Assembly (NCBI GenBank): GCA_022447225.1
Contig: JAKVAZ010000021.1
Coordinates: forward strand, 1-39,297
Direction: 5' to 3'
Source: Fuerstiella sp.
GTDB lineage: Bacteria; Planctomycetota; Planctomycetia; Planctomycetales; Planctomycetaceae
Length of the DNA: 39,297 nucleotides
The notes under the pieces are model-generated. The model was not told the DNA's origin. It worked only from the letters and a program-made list of their open reading frames with translations, and ran no database searches. This document shows, piece by piece, positions 8,845-15,878 of the stretch. The stretch's first letter is position 1, and each line of letters opens with the position of its first letter. A program made the translations under genes and the position numbers.

Positions 8845-10182
8845 TCAGACCTGAGCCAGCGTCATTTGCTCGCTGTTTTCCGGCATCCAGAACGGTTTAG
8901 TTGCGATGGCTTCGCGAATGCGACGGACGACTTCCTCGTCGGTGGGATAGGGAGATTTCAGCGCCGGCTTGAGCGGCATGGGAATTTCATCCATTCGATA
9001 TCCGGTGCCCGGTGCCGCGATTCCGGCAGGTGCCGTCGTGATATGCACGCGGGCCAGTTTGCTGGTATGTGTTACATGCGGGTCAAGTACGATCGTGGGA
9101 ATGCGGGCCAGGTGATCGATCGCTGGTTGTGGCATCGTCGCACCGGGATCGGCGCCAATGATGAATGCAGCGTCCGTGTCGCCTCGCACAAGTACATCCA
9201 CTGTGGAAAATTCACCAGGGTTATAACGTGGATAGCCGCGATTAAACGTGATGCCAAATGGATATCCTGTTTGCCATCGCATAATGACATCAGCTCCCGT
9301 GACATTCCCGTGTCCTCGCATGGGCATCGCCACGAATTTGGTGTAGGCATTCATTTCTGCGGCCAACGTCAGGAGGGCAGCCGAATTCATGTGCTTACCA
9401 CGTGTCATTGACAATCCCATGCCAAAAAACATACAGCCAAATTTGCACGACTTCATTCGGCTGACGAGGTCCTGAAGCACGTCAAGACTGACACCTGTCT
9501 CCTCAACCATTTGCTGATTGATCGGCTGGTCTTTGATCATTGCTCGCAGGATCGTGATCAGTTCAAAATCCTTTCCCGGTTTCACCTGCAGAAAAATATC
9601 GGAAGCTTTGGCACTTTTCGTTTCGCGAATGTCAACCAGGACCATTGTCCGGTCTTTGCGTCCCTTAGGCAGAAATTTACTTTTTTGCATCAAGGTGTAC
9701 TTGGTGAAATGTCGAGGATGACATTCCGCCGGGTTTCCTCCCCAGTACACAATAAAATCAGCTCGGTTCTTAACTTCGCCCAGTGTACATGTGACCTTGC
9801 CACCCAACTGGGCGGCGATTTCAGTGGGACCGTGTCACAACGATGTATGACTGTCCAGCAGCCCTCCCAGCTGATCGGCCAGTGCGGCACATTCCTTTTG
9901 AGCCTCGCAAGTCGTGTTACTCATTCCATACACGAGCGGCATATCGGCTTCGTGCAGGAATGTTGCAGCAGCCTGAATTGCTTCCTCAACGGTTGCTGAC
10001 TGACCATCAATCAAAGCGTCAGGGTACTTGTGCTCAGCCGTGTGATTCAAAAACCAAGCTGTTCCAAGAACGCAGGCCCTTTTTGCTTTGTGGATCCTCA
10101 TTTCATCATGGTGCAGGTCGATGTCATCGCAAACGCAGCCACAAAACGTGCACGTTGCATTCCTGATAATCTGGAGCGTCAT
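8845..10182 (-). CDS. fwdB: Formylmethanofuran dehydrogenase subunit B, probable selenoprotein (in-frame TGA at codon 116)
   Basis: Molybdopterin/tungstopterin subunit of formyl-methanofuran dehydrogenase, reducing CO2 to formate or the reverse. Read through one TGA (9837-9835), the frame is open from ATG 10182 to the stop at 8845: 445 residues, normal for FwdB. The N-terminus carries CTFCGCVCDD (C11, C14, C18) and C37 in KRACVLG, the 4Fe-4S set of FwdB. Then comes LVYGMSNTTCEAQKECAALA, then DSHTSL-TGA-HGPTEIA. Homologues read TSVCHGP here, and the Cys/Sec (118 in the methanogen enzyme) ligates W or Mo. About 330 codons after the TGA stay in frame and conserved (VTCTLGEVKNRADFIVYWGGNPAECHPRH). 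I choose ATG 10182 because AGGAAG lies just upstream; a GTG at 10197 would absorb that site. A nonsense mutation or sequencing error is the alternative to selenocysteine. Confidence 0.85.
9790..9839 (-). promoter_or_regulatory. Candidate bacterial SECIS element at the fwdB UGA codon
   Basis: On the coding strand the UGA (9837-9835) is followed after 18 bases by a 7-bp stem, GCCGCCC-AGUU-GGGUGGC (9816-9799; one G.U pair). Its 4-base loop has G in second place, 25 bases after the UGA. This fits the bacterial rule of a stem-loop with a G in the first two loop positions, 16-37 bases downstream of UGA. A lower stem also forms: UGUGAC (9839-9834, containing the UGA) pairs perfectly with GUCACA (9795-9790). 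That places the UGA at the base of the hairpin, as in E. coli fdhF. Folding was judged by eye; energies were not computed. Confidence 0.65.
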
Positions 10183-10415
10183 AGTTCTTCCTGGCACTGT
10201 GTATCAGACTGATCAGCGGGGGCAGAGTCGTCCGAACCGGACGAAGGGATGAGAAACGTTCAGCCCAGCGCTCGTCCCTGATAACTGCCCCGAATGCGAC
10301 GTGGCATGAACCGTCCATCGTCAACTTCTTCCCAGGGCAGAACACTTTCCGGCTGCTCGCCGGAGAAGTGAGGTGATTCCGGACCGTTCAGATTATTGAG
10401 GTTGATCCTGGACAT
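10179..10415 (-). CDS. Small unknown protein with in-frame TGA, possible second selenoprotein
   Basis: I do not recognise this protein. From ATG 10415 the frame reads MSRINLNNLNGPESPHFSG, then VLPWEEVDDGRFMPRRIRGS and YQGRALG, to a TGA at 10262-10260 (52nd codon). It stays open for 26 more codons (TFLIPSSGSDDSAPADQSDT...QCQEEL) to a TGA whose bases overlap the fwdB start as ATGA. Read through, it has 78 residues and would be translationally coupled to fwdB. Read only to the first TGA, it has 51 residues and leaves an 80-base gap. A perfect hairpin at SECIS distance follows the first TGA. An in-frame ATG at 10484, 4 bases after the fwdD stop, is an alternative start; neither start has a clear ribosome binding site. 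The composition is proline- and arginine-rich with no membrane segment. The gene lies between fwdD and fwdB, so it may serve assembly or metal insertion (inference). Confidence 0.5.
10228..10262 (-). promoter_or_regulatory. Candidate second SECIS element (after the small-ORF UGA)
   Basis: After the UGA at 10262-10260 come 15 bases, then a perfect 7-bp stem UCGUCCG-GUU-CGGACGA (10244-10228). The 3-base loop starts with G, 22 bases after the UGA. This meets the bacterial SECIS spacing and loop rule. The GUU loop matches the (A)GUU loop at fwdB. A simple transcription attenuator is an alternative; no T run follows. Confidence 0.5.
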
Positions 10416-10487
10416 ACTGGAGCCTGATGAACGTTTATTTTTCGGCGTTAAACAATCGAAATGAACCGAGACACGGATGCCCATTAT

Positions 10488-10841
10488 TCAGGAAGCATCA
10501 AGGGATGCAATGGGTTCGACTTCAACTTCCCAACCTTTGGACGTCGGCATCCCGGTGCCGTCCGTACTACCACCCATGAGCTGACAGGTTGCGGGCCCGT
10601 ATGGAACAAAAATGAGGCCCTCGGGAACCTTTCCGGCAGTACAGGTGAAGGTTGCTTCGCCTTCCTGGGTCGAAACACGACAGGTATCGCCCTCCGACGC
10701 ACCAATCGATGCCATATCCTCCGGGTGCATCGTCATCGTACTGACAGAGCGTTCATATTCCTCTGTGAATTTTCCGAAGTTAATGCCAACTCCCTGTTTG
10801 GATGTACGGGACGGGTTGAGAATAAAGCGTTTGGACGGCAT
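10488..10841 (-). CDS. fwdD: Formylmethanofuran dehydrogenase subunit D (molybdopterin-dinucleotide-binding)
   Basis: 117 residues. FwdD is the small subunit that completes the pterin cofactor site of FwdB, with the double-psi barrel of the C-terminal domain of formate dehydrogenases. Seen here: N-terminal FILNPSRTSKQGVGINFGKF, the barrel segment MHPEDMASIGASEGDTCRVS, and the diagnostic end GLIFVPYGPATCQLMGGSTD followed by GTGMPTSKGWEVEVEP, which matches the archaeal FwdD pattern of a Gly-Pro turn followed by STGMPDFKG. Methylotroph Fhc complexes lack this subunit, so its presence argues for a metal-dependent enzyme. The ATG at 10841 has no clear ribosome binding site. Upstream (10842-10979) I see no gene; a loose -35/-10 pair (TTGTCC, 17 bases, TACGAT) lies about 10860-10910 on the minus strand and is unproven. 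Confidence 0.85.
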   Translation of the reverse strand: MPSKRFILNPSRTSKQGVGINFGKFTEEYERSVSTMTMHPEDMASIGASEGDTCRVSTQEGEATFTCTAGKVPEGLIFVPYGPATCQLMGGSTDGTGMPTSKGWEVEVEPIASLDAS

Positions 10842-10979
10842 GGGGTGCTAATTCTAATGGAAAATTAACCGGAGATCGTATCGATCACATGCCTTAAGGA
10901 CAACCTGTCCATTGAGAGAGTGTGGTATCAGTATTAATCGCTCACTATTGCGAATATCAGTCCGAAAGACTGTTAGCGC

Positions 10980-11471
10980 TCAGAATATTTGTGACGCCGC
11001 AATCGAGTTGTCGCGACAAGCCGAATCCTGCTTTCGGAAAAATGACAGAAGCAGTCTGGTCACTGACATTCCCCATACCAACAAAGACGCGACCATGTAG
11101 TAAAGGAACTTACTGTTCCACAGATGCCAAACCCACACGGCATTACAAGAGGCTGGGACCACATCGCAAAGGTGCCGGACAAAGATTTTCCTTCACAAAG
11201 GCTCGGTGTAAGCCAGCATATTCTCAAGAGTGGGCTCAACGGGACGGATGTGAGCAATGACCTGCTCGAGGTGGCTCCCTCGTGGACAGACACGCACAGC
11301 CAGCTCACCTGAAATCAGGATGTAAAGCGCGTCGGAAATATCACGCTGAGAGAAAAATCGCTGTCCCGGCGTGAGCTGAATATTCTCAACCCGCTGTCCC
11401 AGAGAATCGAGTAGGGTTTGCCAGTCACCCGACAACTTGTCCGCTGTCGGTTCGTGCTTCAGATCAGTCAT
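10980..11471 (-). pseudogene. Cyclic-nucleotide-binding-domain ORF interrupted by TGA
   Basis: From ATG 11471 (after GCGGGG) the frame runs to TGA 11195-11193 and encodes a cNMP-binding (Crp/PKA-type) domain start: LTPGQRFFSQRDISDALYIL, then ISGELAVRVCPRG. The phosphate-binding cassette is degenerate: TLENMLAYTEPL stands where GEMALLTG-type sequence is usual. In-frame sequence continues for another 70 codons to 10980, and its first part (RKIFVRHLCDVV) still resembles the last strands of the domain (usual pattern SATVRALTDV). The tail has a possible membrane helix (FLYYMVASLLVWGMSVTRLL). No SECIS-like hairpin follows this TGA, so I read it as a nonsense mutation (CGA to TGA would do) or a truncated 91-residue protein. 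It lies between ftr and fwdD and might once have sensed a nucleotide signal or redox state. Confidence 0.45.
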
Positions 11472-11725
11472 CAACCCCGCTTCTTCCTGCAGTGTATTTC
11501 GCTCAATCCCCTCGATTCAGGGATGAACGTAATCTTCAATACAGAAGATCAACATAAAACTTCTGCCGACACTGCAACCACTTCAAATCATCCGGAATGG
11601 CCACTGGCTGCATACCGGTCATATGCGGCATGCGGTTCACTGACGGAATGGCATTCTTGATATTTTCCTGTGATTTGCGGACCTGTTCGACACGGATGAT
11701 CACTGGTCTGACGTGACCGCGAATA
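11472..11725. other. Gap between ftr and the cyclic-nucleotide ORF
   Basis: 254 bases without a secure gene. A 55-residue minus-strand frame starting at GTG 11703 (IIRVEQVRKSQENIKNAIPS ... VAIPDDLKWLQCRQKFY) ends at 11536. It has no recognisable domain and no clear ribosome binding site, so I do not call it a gene. Confidence 0.3.
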
Positions 11726-12622
11726 CTACCTGTCCAGAAGCTTCTGCAGATAAAAATGGTGAGGCCCAAGTTTCCCTCCGTAGTTACCGGCTGAGATTCG
11801 CAGAACACCCGCCATTGACGCAGCAGTATCAAGCCCGACCTGCATGGCACTGGCTACAGCAGATTCAGAAAGCCCGTCAATAACAATTTCATAGACTGCC
11901 CGCTCGTTAAGCTCCAGTACTGATTCGGTTTGCGCCACCAGGGTCGGACACCATTTCTCGTTGGTGCTGGCCTTCAGATCCGGATACCGGGATCCCACCT
12001 TGGAACCGCTTCGCACGAACCCCGAAGGAAAGGGCAGGATGACATCGGTGAGATCAGAGATCTCCCGAACTGCTGCTCTGGTCGCAATGAGGGCTTCCGC
12101 CTGAGAACGCGCACAGATCAGAAGATTGCCTCCACCGACTCCTTTAACGGTCCCGAATTCATCCTCACAAAGGAACTCACCGTCCATCACCGGAATTCGC
12201 CAGTATCTCTGAGAACCGAGCTTCTTCGAACTCTGAAAACCATCACCAAAGTACCGCAATTGACCTCCCACCCGGATTCGATCGTCTTTGCTGTCGCTGC
12301 TGAGTCCTGCATAGCAGGCGGTCGTCGGACAGGTCAGTACGTTTTGGCCAACGCGATTTGTGACAGCTCTTTGCAGTGATTTCTTATTGAATGCAAACAC
12401 AAGAACAGCAATCGCGGGTCGTCCATCCGGACTGTCAGCTTCGTCCACAAACTGTTCGATTCCGGCTTCGGCATCGCACCCAATCACGCTCGAAGCGTTG
12501 CCGCAAAATTCCATGGCGGCATGAGCCGCCAGATCCAGATCGTACGCGGTGATGATCAACCGTGTGGCAACCATCGGAAACGCTTCAGCAAACGTGTCTT
12601 CAATTTTTGCATGTTGTGTCAT
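11726..12622 (-). CDS. ftr: Formylmethanofuran:tetrahydromethanopterin formyltransferase
   Basis: 298 residues, full length for Ftr (called FhcD in methylotrophic bacteria). A cytoplasmic, cofactor-free enzyme that moves the formyl group between methanofuran and N5 of tetrahydromethanopterin. Visible family sequence: IEDTFAEAFPMVATRLIITA at the N-terminus, MEFCGNASSVIGCDAEAGIE, TCPTTACYAGL, LRYFGDGFQSSK, RYWRIPVMDGEFLCEDEFGT and VKGVGGGNLLI, and the second lobe with ILPFPSGFVRSGSKVGSRY and GLDTAASMAGVLRISAGNYG. It starts at ATG 12622, overlapping the OleA-like gene by ATGA, so it is probably translationally coupled to it. It sits upstream of fwdD-orf-fwdB-fwdA-fwdC on the same strand, giving the next step of the C1 pathway. 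Confidence 0.95.
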   Translation of the reverse strand: MTQHAKIEDTFAEAFPMVATRLIITAYDLDLAAHAAMEFCGNASSVIGCDAEAGIEQFVDEADSPDGRPAIAVLVFAFNKKSLQRAVTNRVGQNVLTCPTTACYAGLSSDSKDDRIRVGGQLRYFGDGFQSSKKLGSQRYWRIPVMDGEFLCEDEFGTVKGVGGGNLLICARSQAEALIATRAAVREISDLTDVILPFPSGFVRSGSKVGSRYPDLKASTNEKWCPTLVAQTESVLELNERAVYEIVIDGLSESAVASAMQVGLDTAASMAGVLRISAGNYGGKLGPHHFYLQKLLDR

Positions 12623-13695
12623 GAGTCATCCTGCCGGGTTGTACCGGTACCACATTCTATTCCCAACATCACTGAATTCAGCCCGCTGCCAATCCCCAGA
12701 AGCGCAAGCCGGGTTCCCGGCTGCGGTGGATATTCCTCAAGTCCCATTGCCAGGGCCATGGGTAAAGCAACGGCTCCGGTATTGCCAAATCGTTCCACCG
12801 TCGGATAGTCCAGCAACGGGTCCAGCTGCAACCGTTCCATCAGCAGCGTACGGTGTTGCCTGCCAACCTGATGAGTGAAAACGCGATCAGGGTCGGAATT
12901 ACTCCAGTTCAGAACACGTTTCGTACGTACCCAGTTCTTTTCGGCCAGTGCGATACCGGCATGCAACAGAGCTTCGGAATCGGTCTCCATACGCGGACGA
13001 CCGTCACCAGGTGAGGCAGAATCCACACCTCCTGCGCATAAGTTGTGAGCATTTGTATCAGACAGAAATGCGCCCCCCAGAAACTTGTGGCGTGTGCGGC
13101 TCAGGCTCTCGCTACAGAGCACCACGGCGGCCGACCCCGATCCGACTGTCAGTGATGCAAATGAGCCCTTGATCGACCTGCGGGTCAGCTGCGTATCATT
13201 CAGCAACCCGGCAATCGTACCTTCGACAAGCCCCCGCGCCGTTTCAGTGCCCACGATCACCCCGGCCTGGATTCGACCAAGCTCAATCATGTCGGCAACG
13301 TGCAGCATACCACTGAGCAGTCCCAGACAGGCATTGCTGACATCCAATACGATGGCCTCGTCCGGCAGTCCACTTTCCGAGTGGACTCCGGCAGCTGTAG
13401 CCGGTTCCATCCGGTCACGACACACAGACCCATGAATCAAAGCACCAAATCGATCTGGTGGTATCCCGGAATGTTCCACTGCCAGCCTTGCAGTGGCCAC
13501 GCTGACCTGGCCTGGAAGCGTTCCCGGATCATAGAATCGACGTTCGCGAATCCCGGTCATTAGTTCCAAACGTCCTGTCGGAAGCCTCAGACGTTTATAA
13601 ACCGGTGCCAACTGTTCTTCGAGTTCAGCGGATGACACAACGTTGGGAGCCGGATTGTGGACGACCGCTTCAACGCAGACCTGGTTGTAACGCAT
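12619..13695 (-). CDS. OleA-like beta-ketoacyl synthase III (thiolase fold)
   Basis: 358 residues from ATG 13695. Thiolase-fold enzyme of the KAS III/OleA group; OleA condenses two acyl-CoAs head to head without decarboxylation. The catalytic triad is visible: C123 in LDVSNACLGLLSG, H275 in FTHQVGRQH and N305 in RFGNTGAVALP. E97 in RDRMEPATAA corresponds to the OleA glutamate of LEPSTA, absent from plain FabH, and the C-terminal LALLGIGSGLN is also OleA-like. An in-frame GTG at 13722 gives nine more residues but would run through the inverted repeat at 13718-13742. No oleBCD genes are nearby. Its end overlaps ftr by 4 bases, which ties an acyl-condensing enzyme to C1 metabolism; the product is unknown. 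Confidence 0.82.
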   Translation of the reverse strand: MRYNQVCVEAVVHNPAPNVVSSAELEEQLAPVYKRLRLPTGRLELMTGIRERRFYDPGTLPGQVSVATARLAVEHSGIPPDRFGALIHGSVCRDRMEPATAAGVHSESGLPDEAIVLDVSNACLGLLSGMLHVADMIELGRIQAGVIVGTETARGLVEGTIAGLLNDTQLTRRSIKGSFASLTVGSGSAAVVLCSESLSRTRHKFLGGAFLSDTNAHNLCAGGVDSASPGDGRPRMETDSEALLHAGIALAEKNWVRTKRVLNWSNSDPDRVFTHQVGRQHRTLLMERLQLDPLLDYPTVERFGNTGAVALPMALAMGLEEYPPQPGTRLALLGIGSGLNSVMLGIECGTGTTRQDDS

Positions 13696-13717
13696 TGGAC
13701 AAGCCGGTAAACGACAA

Positions 13718-13742
13718 CGCACTTCACATTTGACGAAGTGCG
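13718..13742. promoter_or_regulatory. Perfect 8-bp inverted repeat upstream of the oleA-like/ftr genes
   Basis: CGCACTTC (13718-13725) and GAAGTGCG (13735-13742) are exact reverse complements separated by 9 bases. The centre lies about 35 bases upstream of the chosen ATG of the first gene of the C1 block. This could be a dimeric repressor/activator site or a leader hairpin. There is no direct evidence for either. Confidence 0.4.
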
Positions 13743-14052
13743 CCGGCGTGCATGAATACTTCTCTCAAAGTTCGATCGCGGAATGGAGACCGCCGGATTC
13801 CAGTCTTTGCCTGAGCATCTGGATTTGACCCATTACACTACTCACCTGTCTCCACCATGACTGAACGTCAAACGTATGGCATTCCATTCAACAGAATAAC
13901 ACGTTCGTGCTGCGCCAGATGCATATCGATCCGGTCATTCATAATTTCCGGATATCATGAAACCTGGCACGAGCCATTCTGACGGGCGGGACATATTGTA
14001 CCCTGAACAGATGTGATCTCAACCAGCCGATGTGTCGCCATGGGCACTCTGT
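13743..14052. other. Gene-free stretch upstream of the C1 block
   Basis: 310 bases between the inverted repeat and the end of floA. No plausible reading frame and no clear terminator found. It should hold the promoter of the oleA-like gene, but I cannot point to a convincing -35/-10 pair. Confidence 0.4.
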
Positions 14053-15033
14053 CTACGAGTCCGCTACCCGCAGCTTTCCAGCCCGATAGGCTTCGGACAG
14101 TGCACGAGGAATCTCGGCCTCTGCCAGAACGACCTCAGCCTGATTTTCCTGCGTTCTTGCGCACATTTCCTGTTCCTGCGCGACCGCCATCGCGCGACGT
14201 TCCTCCGCCTTGGCACGGGCAATACGGACATCAGCCTCAGCCTGATCTGCCTGCAGTCGGGCACCCACGTTGTCGCCCACGTCGATATCAGCAATATCGA
14301 TGGAGACAATCTCGTAAGCCGTACTGGAGTCCAATCCCTTGTTGAGCACTGTCGCAGCGATCAACATCGGGTTGGCGAGGACTTCCTTGTGCGTCGCACA
14401 GGATCCGATTGCCGACACAATACCTTCACCGACACGGGCAATCACCGTTTCTTCCGTTGCTCCACCCACCAACTGCCCCAGATTAGTCCGAACTGTGACC
14501 CGGGCCCGAGCTTTCAGTTGAATCCCGTCACGGGCGACACCGTCCAGCGTGTGGCGGCCGTGCCTGGAGGGATCCGGACAGTCAATCACTTTCGTCTTAA
14601 CACTGGTCTGGACGGCTTCCAGAACATTGCGGCCGGCGAGATCAATTGCAGCCGCCGTGTTCCAGTCCAGTTCAATACTGGCCTTCTGAGCGGCCACCAG
14701 GGCACGAATCACAATGGGGACGTTGCCGCCCGCCAGGTAGTGAGATTCCATCGCGTTACTCGTTATGTTGCTAAGCCCGGCCTGGACCGCCATCACCCGC
14801 GAATCCACGATCACGGTCGCATTTACTTTTTTTAGCTTCATGACGACCATTTGGAGAGGACCAATCACGGCCCCGGAAGTCATCGCCCGGATCCACAGCG
14901 GGAAAACCGGAACAAACATCGCCACAAAGACCAGCCCGAACAACAAGAAAATCGCAGTCACACCATACAGCAGAACCATGGCCAGACCTGAACGTTCTTG
15001 AGCGAGCAGCAGGAGATCAGGAAGAGTCTGCAT
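14053..15033 (-). CDS. floA: Flotillin-like protein FloA (UPF0365 family)
   Basis: 326 residues from ATG 15033. Membrane-associated scaffold of bacterial lipid-raft-like domains. A hydrophobic hairpin near the N-terminus (about 15-50, [20 protein letters not shown], then [15 protein letters not shown]) is followed by the PHB/SPFH-like domain ([53 protein letters not shown]). An Ala/Glu-rich coiled-coil follows ([40 protein letters not shown]). The length fits FloA. A longer frame reaches a TTG at 15090, but those extra residues do not look like the family. It is divergent from the RidA gene at 15303, with a shared 269-base upstream region. Confidence 0.92.
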   Translation of the reverse strand: MQTLPDLLLLAQERSGLAMVLLYGVTAIFLLFGLVFVAMFVPVFPLWIRAMTSGAVIGPLQMVVMKLKKVNATVIVDSRVMAVQAGLSNITSNAMESHYLAGGNVPIVIRALVAAQKASIELDWNTAAAIDLAGRNVLEAVQTSVKTKVIDCPDPSRHGRHTLDGVARDGIQLKARARVTVRTNLGQLVGGATEETVIARVGEGIVSAIGSCATHKEVLANPMLIAATVLNKGLDSSTAYEIVSIDIADIDVGDNVGARLQADQAEADVRIARAKAEERRAMAVAQEQEMCARTQENQAEVVLAEAEIPRALSEAYRAGKLRVADS

Positions 15034-15302
15034 GGGGCGATCCGGCAAGTGAGTGACTGAACGTGTCCTGAGTGCATCTGACACTACCAATTCTAAGGAA
15101 ACTGTGAGCCAGACTTCAATTGAATCAGGAGATCAGTCTTATCAGCGACCACAGTTTGATGACAGCGGCCAATTGCACGACAGACAACAGTCGGTAGGAT
15201 CACCGAAAATCTGAAGGTGACCATCGGGAGCTGAATTCGATCAGTCTTAAATCTATTTCTCACAGTTCTGAACTCGATTACACGAAGGCCAAAACGACAA
15301 TC

Positions 15303-15764
15303 ATGACTATTGAACAGCGTATTTCCGACCTCGGCCTGGATCTGCCGCCGGCTCCGCCGGCGGGCGGCACATACAGCCCTGTTGTCGTTGTCGGCGACAC
15401 GGCGTACGTCTCCGGACAGCCCCCCGTTCGCATCGACGGCAGCAAGATCACCGGCCGCGTTGGCGCTGATCTCACAGAAGAGCAGGGCATTGAAGCGGCT
15501 CGTACCGTCGGACTCACGATGCTGGCCACAATTCGAGCTCAACTGGGGAGCCTCGATCGCGTCACGAGATTCATCAAAGTGCTGGGAATGGTCAATGCAG
15601 CTTCCGACTTTCAACATCATGCGAAAGTGATCAACGGCTTCAGCGACCTGATGGTGGAAATCTGGGGCGAAGACGGGCGAGCTGCACGAAGTGCTGTCGG
15701 AATGGGCTCTCTACCCCGCAATATAGCAGTTGAAGTCGAAGCCATCGTGGAGCTGCGTGATTGA
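15303..15764 (+). CDS. RidA/YjgF-family protein
   Basis: 153 residues. RidA-type enamine/imine deaminases clear reactive 2-aminoacrylate and related intermediates; this one belongs to the longer YjgF-like subgroup. Visible core: YSPVVVVGDTAYVSGQPPVR, the helix TVGLTMLATIRAQLGSLDRV, the strand FIKVLGMVNAASDFQHHAKV, and the C-terminal GRAARSAVGMGSLPRN followed by EVEAIVEL. The R in AARSAVG is the usual substrate-carboxylate arginine. A second member of the same subgroup is at 22183-22623. Its neighbour 115 bases downstream, convergent, is a PLP enzyme of the threonine synthase/dehydratase group, whose side products RidA is known to remove. Confidence 0.9.
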   Translation: MTIEQRISDLGLDLPPAPPAGGTYSPVVVVGDTAYVSGQPPVRIDGSKITGRVGADLTEEQGIEAARTVGLTMLATIRAQLGSLDRVTRFIKVLGMVNAASDFQHHAKVINGFSDLMVEIWGEDGRAARSAVGMGSLPRNIAVEVEAIVELRD

Positions 15765-15878
15765 CAGTCCGGCGATCTCAGTCACGCCAGGTCCAACGCT
15801 GAACAATTCGCAGCGTCATACAGCCGATGATGACAGTGAGTTCATCAGGACAACCGGACACGTCAATTCCATGAAGGT

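Noticed and set aside
7553-8854. 433-codon open frame on the plus strand
   Set aside because: It is exactly antisense to fwdA, whose catalytic residues are all recognisable; the plus-strand translation has no domain.
8845-9807. FwdB C-terminal part as a separate gene starting at TTG 9807
   Set aside because: The TTG has no ribosome binding site, homology extends upstream through HGPTEIAAQ to the TGA, and both parts are in one frame, so this is one gene with an internal TGA, not two genes and not a frameshift.
11193-11195. Selenocysteine at the TGA of the cyclic-nucleotide-binding ORF
   Set aside because: No stem-loop with an early loop G lies 16-37 bases downstream, and no Cys is expected at that point of the domain.
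11060-11308. Sequence MPCGFGICGT in a minus-strand frame, like the 2Fe-2S motif of PyrK/hydrogenase reductases
   Set aside because: The rest of the frame shows no ferredoxin-reductase sequence and overlaps the better-supported cyclic-nucleotide-binding frame; probably coincidence.
6315-13695. General reassignment of TGA as a sense codon in this organism
   Set aside because: Many clear genes here end in TGA at the expected place (fwdA, fwdC, fwdD, the YhaM-like gene, the oleA-like gene), so TGA is a normal stop.
14032-14835. 267-codon open frame on the plus strand
   Set aside because: Antisense to floA; composition is typical of a shadow frame.
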